DNA of 12,615 nucleotides from Planctomycetaceae bacterium (GTDB lineage Bacteria > Planctomycetota > UBA1135 > GCA-002686595): the NCBI GenBank assembly GCA_013360535.1, contig JABWBL010000048.1, positions 1 through 12,615 of the forward strand, written 5' to 3'. The position numbers and the translations under genes are program-made. A model generated the notes under the pieces. That model was not told the origin of the DNA. It ran no database searches and saw only the letters and a list, made by a program, of their open reading frames with translations. Shown here one piece after another: positions 6,759-12,615 of the stretch. Positions within the stretch are counted from its first letter, which is position 1; every line of letters begins with the position of its first letter.

Positions 6759-7373
6759 ATGTTCACCGGCATCGTCGAGGCCCACGTTTCCGTCCGGTCT
6801 GTCCAGCAGGTCGGCACCGGCGCCCGCGTCGTCGTTCCGGAGCCCTCCGCCGACTGGGGCGCCCGCCCGGGAGACTCGATCTCGACCTCCGGCTGCTGCC
6901 TGACGGTGGTCGAGCTCGTCGCCGACCCCGCCGGTGGCCCCCCGGGGCTCGCCTTCGACCTGTCGGCGGAGACGCTCGACCGCACCTGGCTCGGCGACCT
7001 GCGCCCGGGTAGTCGGGTCAACCTCGAGCGCGCGGCCCGGCTCGACACTCGCCTCGGCGGGCACCTCGTCAGCGGCCACGTCGACGGCGTGGGGCGGGTG
7101 ACCCGCATCGACGAGCGCGGCGACGGCGGTTGGGAGATGCACTTCGAGGTGCCCGAGGGCTTCGAGCGCTATCTGATCGAGAAGGGCTCGATCACCGTCG
7201 ACGGCGTCAGCCTGACCGTGGTCGCGCCGCGCGGCCGCGAGTTCCGCGTCGCGCTGATCCCCGAGACGCTGCGGCGCACGACGCTGGGGAGCGCGCGGGT
7301 CGGGACGCGCGTGCACCTCGAGGCCGACCAGATCGGCAAGTGGATCGAGCGGCTGCTCGAGGCGCGGCGCTAG
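6759..7373 (+). CDS. ribE: Riboflavin synthase, alpha chain
   Basis: A 204-residue riboflavin synthase, which dismutates two 6,7-dimethyl-8-ribityllumazine molecules into riboflavin and a pyrimidine by-product, the last step of vitamin B2 synthesis. It shows two lumazine-binding repeats: MFTGIVE (1-7) with GDSISTSGCCLT (38-49) and GGHLVSGHVDG (100-110) in the first half, and GSITVDGVSLTV (143-154), IPETL (167-171) and LEADQIGKWIERLL (187-200) in the second. The frame is open upstream, but the ATG giving MFTGIVE is the family start. The ribosome-binding site is poor: GGAAGG lies 20 bases away. No other rib gene and no FMN riboswitch is visible. It diverges from trmD, and its TAG overlaps the stop of convergent mlaD. 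Confidence 0.95.
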   Translation: MFTGIVEAHVSVRSVQQVGTGARVVVPEPSADWGARPGDSISTSGCCLTVVELVADPAGGPPGLAFDLSAETLDRTWLGDLRPGSRVNLERAARLDTRLGGHLVSGHVDGVGRVTRIDERGDGGWEMHFEVPEGFERYLIEKGSITVDGVSLTVVAPRGREFRVALIPETLRRTTLGSARVGTRVHLEADQIGKWIERLLEARR

Positions 7374-8545
7374 AACGCGAAGAAGACCGAGGAGAAGGCC
7401 GTCAGCGGCGCGGCCTCGCGGAATTCCTGCAGCGTGCGCGTGAGGATCGAGAGCGCGCGCTGGATCTCGGCGTAGAGCTCGCGGTCCATCACGAGCTTGC
7501 CGAGCGTGCCTTCGGCGTTGCGCAGCGCGCCCGAGGCGGCCGAGATGTCGTCGGCGACCTTCGAGATCTTCGTGTAGAGCTCGTCGTTGGTGAAGAGCTT
7601 GCCGAGCGTGCCCTCGTCGAGCTTGCCCGCGAAGTCCTTGAGGCGCTCGGCGATCTCGTCGTCCTCGATCAGCTTCCACAGCGAGCCGTCGGCGTTGTTC
7701 ACGCGGCTGGTGATGTCCTTGATCGTCGCGACGGCCTCGGCGACGTCCGCGCCGAGCTGCTCGTCCTTGACGAGCCGCCCGATCACGCCCTTGCCGGCCG
7801 CGACGTCGGCGCTGACGACCTCGAAGTCCTTCGAGATCTGCTCGAGGTTCGAGATCACCTCCGAGAAGCGCGTGGCGAGGTCCTCGTCGGTCGCAAGGCG
7901 TCCGAGGATGCCCTTGCCGGCGCGGATGTCGTCGGAAACAGCCTGCAGGTTGTCGAAGGACTTGCGCGCGCTCGCGACGCCGGCGGAGAGCTCGTTCGCG
8001 AGCTCGTCGTCGCGCATCAGGCGCCCGACCGTGCCCTTGCCGGCCTTGGCGTCGGCGACGAGCACCTGCAGGTCGGTGACGATCTCCGAGAGTTTCGCGC
8101 CGTTCTCGTCGACGAGCTTGCCGAGGCCATCGAGCGCGCTGCCGCGCACGCTGCCGGGCAGCGGGGCGTCGGTCGAGACCGGGGCCCCTTCCGGCGGGCC
8201 CGGATCGATCAGCAGGTGCTTGCCGCCGAGCACGGTCGCGTCCGAGATCGCGATCTCGAAGCCCTCGCGCAGCGCGACCTTCTGGTCCATCGAGAGCGTG
8301 ACGGTGACGCGGCGCTCGAGCGGCGCCTTCGGATCGTAGGTCAGCGTGCTCACGCGGCCCTCGCGGATGCCCGCGACGAGCACGGAGTCGCCCTGGCGCA
8401 GCCCGCTCGCCTGCGGGAAGTGCACGACCAGCGTGTGGCGCTCCTTGAACAGCGAGAAGTCCGTCAGGAACAGCGTGTACACGCCGAGCAGCGAGAGCAC
8501 GACGACGAAGAACGCGCCTAGCAGCAGTTGTCGTTGGTTGGCCAT
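7370..8545 (-). CDS. mlaD: MCE-domain lipid transport protein, MlaD-like, with a repeated C-terminal region
   Basis: A 391-residue substrate-binding component of an MlaEFD-type transporter. One N-terminal membrane anchor (about 7-27) is followed by a single MCE domain (about 37-115, including VVHFPQASGLRQGDSVLVAG at 40-59). The other 250 residues are helical and carry six copies of a G-[ST/IV]-[LV]-G-[RK]-L-x-x-D-x-[ED]-L-type motif starting at residues 169, 210, 251, 285, 310 and 344. It ends in a hydrophobic tail, SSVFFAF. E. coli MlaD is 183 residues, so the C-terminal region is a large addition, as in longer MCE proteins that build periplasmic tubes. The start is ATG; TGAGG seven bases upstream overlaps the mlaF stop, so translation is probably coupled. 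It is the last gene of the cassette, nine bases after mlaF. Confidence 0.9.
   Translation of the reverse strand: MANQRQLLLGAFFVVVLSLLGVYTLFLTDFSLFKERHTLVVHFPQASGLRQGDSVLVAGIREGRVSTLTYDPKAPLERRVTVTLSMDQKVALREGFEIAISDATVLGGKHLLIDPGPPEGAPVSTDAPLPGSVRGSALDGLGKLVDENGAKLSEIVTDLQVLVADAKAGKGTVGRLMRDDELANELSAGVASARKSFDNLQAVSDDIRAGKGILGRLATDEDLATRFSEVISNLEQISKDFEVVSADVAAGKGVIGRLVKDEQLGADVAEAVATIKDITSRVNNADGSLWKLIEDDEIAERLKDFAGKLDEGTLGKLFTNDELYTKISKVADDISAASGALRNAEGTLGKLVMDRELYAEIQRALSILTRTLQEFREAAPLTAFSSVFFAF
7463..8041 (-). repeat. Six degenerate protein repeats in MlaD
   Basis: DNA encoding residues 169-361 of the MlaD-like protein. The motif cores read GKGTVGRLMRDDEL, GKGILGRLATDEDL, GKGVIGRLVKDEQL, ADGSLWKLIEDDEI, DEGTLGKLFTNDEL and AEGTLGKLVMDREL. 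Steps between copies are 41, 41, 34, 25 and 34 residues. The first two steps differ from 34 by one heptad, as expected if the linkers are coiled-coil helices. Confidence 0.75.
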
Positions 8546-8554
8546 GGAGGAGCC

Positions 8555-9298
8555 TCAGTCGAGCTTGGGCCCGAGGAAGCGCACGAGGCGCGGCTCGGTC
8601 GAGTTCAGGAATTCGTCGGCGGTCCCGATGTAGCGCAGCTCGCCGTCGTCGAGCATCCCGACGCGGTCGGCCACGGTGCGGACGGTGCCGACGTGGTGGG
8701 TGACGATCAGCGAGGTGACGCGCAGCTCTTGCGCGAGCTCGCGCATCAGGCCGTTGATCGAGGCCGAGATCTCCGGATCGAGGCCGGCGGTCGGTTCGTC
8801 GTAGAGCACGATCTCGGGGTCGGTGATCAGCGCGCGCGCGAGCCCGACGCGCTTCTTCATGCCGCCCGAGAGCTCGCTCGGCATCTTGTCGTAGACGTCG
8901 GGCACCTTGACGAGCGCGAGCTTCGCGTTGACCTTCTCGCGGATCTCGCGATCGGACAGGTCGGTCGTCTCGCGCAGCGGCAAGGCCACGTTCTCCCCGG
9001 CGGAAAGCGAGTTGAGCAGCGCCGCCTCCTGGAACACGTAGCCCATGCGCGCGCGCAGGGCGCGCAGCTCGTCGCGCGCGATCGTGTTCATGTCGTGGCC
9101 ATCGACCTCGACGCGCCCGGAGTCGCTCTTCATCAGGCCGATCACGTGACGGATCGTCACCGACTTGCCGCAGCCCGACGGGCCCATGATGCAGAAGGCC
9201 TCGCCGCGGTAGACCTCGAAGTTGACGCCCTTGAGCACCTGCTTGGGCCCGAAGGCCTTCTTCAGGTTCTCGAAGCGGACGATCACGTCGCGGCTCAT
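8555..9298 (-). CDS. mlaF: ABC transporter ATP-binding protein, MlaF-like
   Basis: A 247-residue ATPase that powers the MlaE permease from the cytoplasmic face of the inner membrane. Motifs: Walker A GPSGCGKS (39-46), Q-loop Gln90 in YVFQEAALLNSLS (the MlaF/Mkl-type sequence), signature LSGGM (143-147) with KKRVGLARAL following, Walker B IVLYDEP (163-169), D-loop AGLDP (171-175) and switch His201 in VTHHVGTV. The residue after the switch His is His, not the common Asp. The ATG start is preceded by AGGA six bases upstream. It lies 16 bases after mlaE and nine before mlaD, which argues for one transcript. No MlaB-type STAS subunit is encoded alongside, although MlaF of E. coli works with one. 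Confidence 0.95.
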   Translation of the reverse strand: MSRDVIVRFENLKKAFGPKQVLKGVNFEVYRGEAFCIMGPSGCGKSVTIRHVIGLMKSDSGRVEVDGHDMNTIARDELRALRARMGYVFQEAALLNSLSAGENVALPLRETTDLSDREIREKVNAKLALVKVPDVYDKMPSELSGGMKKRVGLARALITDPEIVLYDEPTAGLDPEISASINGLMRELAQELRVTSLIVTHHVGTVRTVADRVGMLDDGELRYIGTADEFLNSTEPRLVRFLGPKLD

Positions 9299-9314
9299 GC
9301 GAGGTCCTGCGCTC

Positions 9315-10103
9315 TCAGGCGTTGAAGAAGAGCCACGACAGGAAGTAGTTGCAGATGATGATCGCGATGATCGAGTCGCGCACGGCCTTGCGCGTCGCGT
9401 TGCCGACGCCCATCGCGCCCGCGGTGGCCTTGATGCCGGCCGAGCACGAGATCACCGACAGGATCACGCCGAACACGAGCGCCTTGAAGAGGCCCGTGTA
9501 GACCTCTTTCGGCAGCTCGAACGGCAGGCCGCGGTCGTTGAGCGCGTCGAGCACGCTGTCGTAGTACAGCGCGGCGCCGACGTTGAGCTGCGAGCCCGCG
9601 ATCAGGCCGCCGCCGAAGATGCCGATCGCGTCGCACAGCACGGTCAGGAGCGGGCACATCACCGCCACGCCGACCACACGCGGCATCACGAGGTAGCTGA
9701 TGCGGTCGATCGACATCACTTCCAGCGCCGCGAGCTCCTCGCTGACCGCCATCGTGCCGATCTCGGCGGCGAGCGCGCTGCCGACCGTCGCGGCGAGGAT
9801 CGTCGCCGTGATGAACGGGCCCATCTCGCGGCACATCGAGAGCGCCACGATCGTGCCGATCTGGTCCTGCTGGCCGAAGTTCGCGAGCTCGAGGCCGGTC
9901 TGCAGCGCGACGATCATGCCGATGAACACGCCGACGAGCAGCACGACGTGCACGACCTTGAGGCCGGACTGGAACAGCTGGTCGGAAATCAGCGTGCGGC
10001 GGCGCAGCACGCCGCCCAGGCGCACGACGACTTGCGCCACGAGCTCCAGCTGGTAGCCGACATCGCGCAGGAAGCCCGTGACCATCGTGAGCACCGCGTT
10101 CAT
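9315..10103 (-). CDS. mlaE: MlaE-family ABC transporter permease
   Basis: A 262-residue integral membrane protein of the MlaE/YrbE family, the inner-membrane core of a phospholipid transporter that contacts the MCE protein in the periplasm and the ATPase in the cytoplasm. Conserved blocks: CREMGPFITATILAATVGSA (91-110), AAEIGTMAVSEEL (112-124, the cytoplasmic coupling region), and CSAGIKATAGAMGVGNATRK (220-239). There are about five hydrophobic segments (near 47-68, 95-115, 143-170, 205-225 and 243-260), typical of the family. The ATG shares an ATGA with the stop of the preceding lipoprotein gene, and GGAG lies seven bases upstream inside that gene. Confidence 0.95.
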   Translation of the reverse strand: MNAVLTMVTGFLRDVGYQLELVAQVVVRLGGVLRRRTLISDQLFQSGLKVVHVVLLVGVFIGMIVALQTGLELANFGQQDQIGTIVALSMCREMGPFITATILAATVGSALAAEIGTMAVSEELAALEVMSIDRISYLVMPRVVGVAVMCPLLTVLCDAIGIFGGGLIAGSQLNVGAALYYDSVLDALNDRGLPFELPKEVYTGLFKALVFGVILSVISCSAGIKATAGAMGVGNATRKAVRDSIIAIIICNYFLSWLFFNA

Positions 10104-11587
10104 TCGCGCGCTCCGCGTGCGGGCCAGCCGGGGCCGGGGAAGGCCGGGCGCAGGAACTCGACGCCGGACTCGGACGAGCGCCAGCGCACGAGGCCGAAGA
10201 GGAGCGACGTCTCGCGGACCATGGCGTCGCCGTCACGATACTTGCGGCGCGACCACAATCCACTCACGTAGCTGCGCGTCTCCTGCGCGTCGCTCTCGCG
10301 GCGCCAGAAGCCGAGCCACGAACGCTCCGCCACGCGGCCGGGCGCGGTGTCGCGCGAGTAGAGCTCCCACAGCCACGCGTAGTGCTCGTCGATGTTCGGG
10401 CTGTGCCACAAGGGGAGCAGCGTCGGCACGCCGAGGTGCGAGCTGCCCTGCGCCTCGTGGCGCTGGAACAGGGGCCAGAGCTTCATCCAGCTGCCGGTCT
10501 CGCGCCCTTCGAGGTCGGTCTCGACGTAGCTCTGCCAGATCGGGAAGAGCATGTCGCCCCTGCGCTCGCCGTCGCGGTAGGTCTCGTGGCGCTGGTTGAC
10601 GAACGGCCACAGCACCCACGTGCTGTCGAGCCCGTCACCCTCGAAGTGCGAGTAGAACGGCAGGAAGCGCGTGCGCTTGGGCAGTCCGCTCGTGCCGGGA
10701 CGTTGCACCTTCACGAGTGGCCACGGCCCGTCCCAGGCCCAGTAGCCCGAGCGCGAATCGCTGGAATACCCGAAGAAAGGCCAGAGCGAGGTCCAGGCGC
10801 GGAACGTGCCCGCTTCCTGCTCGCCGTAGAACGGCCAGAACATCCAGGTCTTCGCCTGCTGGTCCTCGGAGAGCGCGAGCCGTTCCTTGCTCCACGTCAC
10901 CAGCGGCCACGCGAGGAAGCCGCGCTCCGAGAAGCCGGGCCTGGTCACGCCGACGAGCGGCCACACGTGCCCGTCGAATTCACCCTTGCCATTGCGGCCG
11001 AAACTGAAGAACGGCCACAGGATGTGGTGGTACGTCCCGCCCTCGCGCTCCGTGCGCAGGTAGAGCGGGAAGAGCACGAACTTGATGCGGTCGTAGGTCG
11101 CGACGCGCTCCCAGTCGCCGTAGAACGGAAAGACGCCGGCGAGCTTGCGGTCGGTCGAGTCCTCGCCGAACAGCGTCGCGGGGAAGGCGTACAGGTGCCA
11201 GCTGGGCTGGCCGCGCTCGTCGGGCTCGCGGTCGAGGCGGAAGAGCGGCACGAGCTCGGTCTGCGTGCGGTCGGGCTCGCGCCGCTGCGCACCGAGTGGC
11301 ACGAGAAAGCGCGTGAGCGCGCGGCCTTCGCCCAGTTCGTCGTGGCAGACGAGCGGGTGCAGCTCCCACTCGACCACGTCGGAACCCGGCGACGTTCGGC
11401 GCGTGCGCCAGACGCCGCCGAGCGCTTCCCACTGCTCCTCGCCTCCGGCCGTCGACAGGTGCGACACGAGCGGCGCGAGGTGGATGTCGTCGGTTGTCGA
11501 GGCGCAGCTCGCGAGCAAGATCGAGGCGCAGCCCGCGAGCGCCGCGAGACCTGCGGCGGAAGCGGGAGAGCGAGCGGCGCGCGGCAT
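10100..11587 (-). CDS. Unrecognised lipoprotein with W/F-P-F/L repeats, first gene of the mla cassette
   Basis: A 495-residue protein of no family I recognise. The N-terminus is a lipoprotein signal: Arg3 and Arg6, a hydrophobic run, then LASC with Cys28 as the likely lipidated residue; an earlier LAGC (Cys20) is an alternative. Residue +2 is Ala at either site, so retention at the inner membrane is not predicted by the E. coli rule. From 112 to 396 about fourteen copies of [LVFA][WFL]P[FLI][FYVW] recur every 18-24 residues, apart from one 40-residue gap, for example LWPFFSF (190), VWPLVGV (208), FWPFYGE (250), LWPFFGY (268), LWPFVNQ (326) and LWPLFQR (370). Such spacing suits beta-hairpin or beta-solenoid units. 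There are no membrane helices after the signal. The ATG has no Shine-Dalgarno sequence. The stop overlaps the mlaE ATG (ATGA), so it probably serves the same transporter, perhaps as an outer-membrane or periplasmic partner; that role is inferred. Confidence 0.85.
   Translation of the reverse strand: MPRAARSPASAAGLAALAGCASILLASCASTTDDIHLAPLVSHLSTAGGEEQWEALGGVWRTRRTSPGSDVVEWELHPLVCHDELGEGRALTRFLVPLGAQRREPDRTQTELVPLFRLDREPDERGQPSWHLYAFPATLFGEDSTDRKLAGVFPFYGDWERVATYDRIKFVLFPLYLRTEREGGTYHHILWPFFSFGRNGKGEFDGHVWPLVGVTRPGFSERGFLAWPLVTWSKERLALSEDQQAKTWMFWPFYGEQEAGTFRAWTSLWPFFGYSSDSRSGYWAWDGPWPLVKVQRPGTSGLPKRTRFLPFYSHFEGDGLDSTWVLWPFVNQRHETYRDGERRGDMLFPIWQSYVETDLEGRETGSWMKLWPLFQRHEAQGSSHLGVPTLLPLWHSPNIDEHYAWLWELYSRDTAPGRVAERSWLGFWRRESDAQETRSYVSGLWSRRKYRDGDAMVRETSLLFGLVRWRSSESGVEFLRPAFPGPGWPARGARE
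10400..11254 (-). repeat. Fourteen-copy W/F-P-F/L protein repeat array
   Basis: DNA encoding residues 112-396 of the lipoprotein. Motifs begin at residues 112, 152, 172, 190, 208, 226, 250, 268, 288, 308, 326, 347, 370 and 390. Apart from one gap of 40, steps are 18-24 residues. The core is hydrophobic-(W/F/L)-P-(F/L/I)-(F/Y/V/W), and the stretches between are polar with many Gly, Arg, Glu and Ser. Sequence between cores is diverged, so this is an old array, not a recent tandem duplication. Confidence 0.75.
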
Positions 11588-11595
11588 GGGCGGAG

Positions 11596-11625
11596 AGGAT
11601 CGTTCACGCAGGGCGCAGGTTTCAA
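11596..11625 (-). promoter_or_regulatory. Candidate promoter of the lipoprotein-mlaEFD cassette
   Basis: On the minus strand TTGAAA (11625..11620) and GATCCT (11601..11596) are separated by 18 bases. The -35 is a five-of-six match and the -10 three of six. The predicted start of transcription is within a few bases of the ATG at 11587, so the mRNA would be leaderless or nearly so, in line with the missing Shine-Dalgarno sequence. The weak -10 keeps confidence low. Confidence 0.3.
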
Positions 11626-11647
11626 GGGCGCGACACGCGCGCCTTGA
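11622..11647. promoter_or_regulatory. Dyad between the divergent lipoprotein and trpS promoters
   Basis: TCAAGG and CCTTGA flank GC-rich inner arms (CGCG and CGCG) around the centre ACACG, giving a ten-pair dyad with one bulged G. Its ends coincide with the -35 of both predicted divergent promoters. It could be an operator, or simply a by-product of two facing -35 elements. Confidence 0.35.
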
Positions 11648-11672
11648 GGCAAATCTGGCGCGTGGCTATCGT
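11644..11672 (+). promoter_or_regulatory. Probable sigma70-type promoter of trpS
   Basis: TTGAGG (11644-11649) and TATCGT (11667-11672) are exactly 17 bases apart; each matches consensus at four of six bases. Transcription would start near 11679, leaving a leader of about 20 bases with GAGGGG (11686-11691) six bases before the trpS ATG. The leader is too short for a T-box or a Trp-codon attenuator. Confidence 0.5.
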
Positions 11673-11697
11673 CCCGGCCGCCCGCGAGGGGCTCCCC

Positions 11698-12615
11698 ATG
11701 ACCACGTACCTGAGCGGAATCCAGCCCAGCGGCCTGCCGCATCTGGGCAACTACTTCGGCGCGATCCGCCAGCACGTCGCGCTCGCGCACCAGGGCGGCG
11801 ACAACTACTACTTCATCGCCGACTACCACGCGCTGACGACCAGCCGCGACCCGGCCGAGTTGCGCTCGCGCGTGCGCGAAGTGGCGCTGACCTACCTCGC
11901 GCTCGGCCTTGACACCGAAAAGGCCACGTTCTTCCGCCAGAGCGACGTGCCCGAGGTGTGCGAGCTCGCGTGGTTGCTCTCGACCGTCACCGGCATGGGC
12001 CTGCTCGAACGCGCGGTCTCGTATCGCGACAAGGTCGAACGCGGCATCACCGCCACCGTGGGCCTGTTCACGTACCCGGCGCTGATGAGCGCCGACATCC
12101 TCGCTTACGACTCGAATTTCGTGCCGGTCGGCGCCGACCAGAAGCAGCACGTCGAGATCGCGCGCGACATGGCGCAGTCCTTCAACGCGGCCTACGGCGA
12201 GACGTTCGTGCTGCCCGAGGCCACCCTGTCGCCGACCGCGAAGGTGCCGGGCATCGACGGCCAGAAGATGTCGAAGAGCTACGGCAACTCGATCTGGGTG
12301 TTCGAGACCGGCAAGCCGCTCAAGAAGATCGTGGGCCAAGTGCTGACCGACAGCCGCGCGCCCGAAGAGCCCAAGGATCCGGCCGGAGTGCTGCTGCTCG
12401 ACCTGCTGCGCCCGTTCCTGTCGCCGACGGAGCAAGCCGACTGGGAGGAGCGCGTCCGCCGCGGCGGCGAGGGCGCTCCGGGGTACGGCCACCTCAAGGT
12501 GCGGCTCGTCGAGTGCATCGAGGAGACCTTCCGGCCGGCGCGCGAGCGTCGTTCGGCGCTGCTCGCCGATCCGGCGGAAGTCGAGCGGGTGCTCGCCAAG
12601 GGGGCCGAGCGGGCC
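11698..12615 (+). CDS. trpS: Tryptophan-tRNA ligase, C-terminus cut by the window edge
   Basis: The first 306 residues of a class I tryptophanyl-tRNA synthetase, which activates tryptophan with ATP and charges tRNA-Trp in the cytoplasm. It begins MTTYLSGIQPSG, followed by the HIGH-type motif HLGN (15-18), the Rossmann core, YPALMSADILAYD (126-138) with Asp133 at the position that reads the indole nitrogen, VPVGADQKQHVE (142-153) and KMSKS (190-194) in GQKMSKSYGNSI. The C-terminal helical part GYGHLKVRLVE (262-272) and RPARERR (279-285) matches the family. Bacterial enzymes are about 330 residues, so roughly 25 are missing. The ATG has GAGGGG six bases upstream and a plausible promoter. It is transcribed away from the lipoprotein-mla cassette. 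Confidence 0.97.
   Translation, partial: MTTYLSGIQPSGLPHLGNYFGAIRQHVALAHQGGDNYYFIADYHALTTSRDPAELRSRVREVALTYLALGLDTEKATFFRQSDVPEVCELAWLLSTVTGMGLLERAVSYRDKVERGITATVGLFTYPALMSADILAYDSNFVPVGADQKQHVEIARDMAQSFNAAYGETFVLPEATLSPTAKVPGIDGQKMSKSYGNSIWVFETGKPLKKIVGQVLTDSRAPEEPKDPAGVLLLDLLRPFLSPTEQADWEERVRRGGEGAPGYGHLKVRLVECIEETFRPARERRSALLADPAEVERVLAKGAERA

Noticed and set aside
7130..8521. A 463-codon plus-strand frame opposite mlaD, overlapping ribE
   Set aside because: It would overlap the 3' end of ribE and all of mlaD. Its composition mirrors antisense of Glu/Leu/Asp-rich coding, with no domain.

Overview
The window is very GC-rich and densely coding, from a diderm (Gram-negative-type) bacterium. 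It has an Mla/MCE-type lipid-transport cassette and a lipoprotein signal. The single-chain SecDF and the extra EF-G-like GTPase would suit Planctomycetota or a neighbouring phylum, but this is a guess from gene content only; no rRNA is present. No stretch longer than about 160 bases lacks a gene, and no mobile element, CRISPR array or tRNA was seen.

Left half (157-6622, minus strand, transcribed right to left): a translation and secretion operon in the order trmD (tRNA m1G37 methyltransferase), rplS (ribosomal protein L19), secDF (fused Sec accessory translocase), then an EF-G-like GTPase with altered G motifs. A good sigma70-like promoter lies just upstream of trmD. The rplS-secDF and secDF-EF-G gaps each hold two inverted repeats able to fold as hairpins, which suggests post-transcriptional partitioning of the operon. 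The rpsP-rimM genes that often precede trmD are absent; ribE diverges there instead.

Middle (6759-7373, plus strand): ribE, riboflavin synthase alpha chain. Its stop codon and that of the convergent mlaD share one CTAG tetranucleotide, so there is no room for a terminator between them.

Right half (7370-11587, minus strand): a compact four-gene cassette. Its first gene is an unrecognised lipoprotein with about fourteen W/F/L-P-F/L motifs spaced every 18-24 residues (one gap of 40). It is joined by an ATGA stop/start overlap to mlaE (permease), followed 16 bases later by mlaF (ATPase) and 9 bases later by mlaD (MCE protein with a long repeated C-terminal region). No MlaA, MlaB or MlaC is present, so the lipoprotein is the best candidate for a dedicated outer-membrane or periplasmic partner of this MlaEFD transporter. 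It is the most novel element here.

Right edge (11698-12615, plus strand): the first 306 codons of trpS (tryptophanyl-tRNA synthetase), cut by the window end. It diverges from the lipoprotein cassette across 110 bases that contain a dyad bridging the two likely -35 elements.
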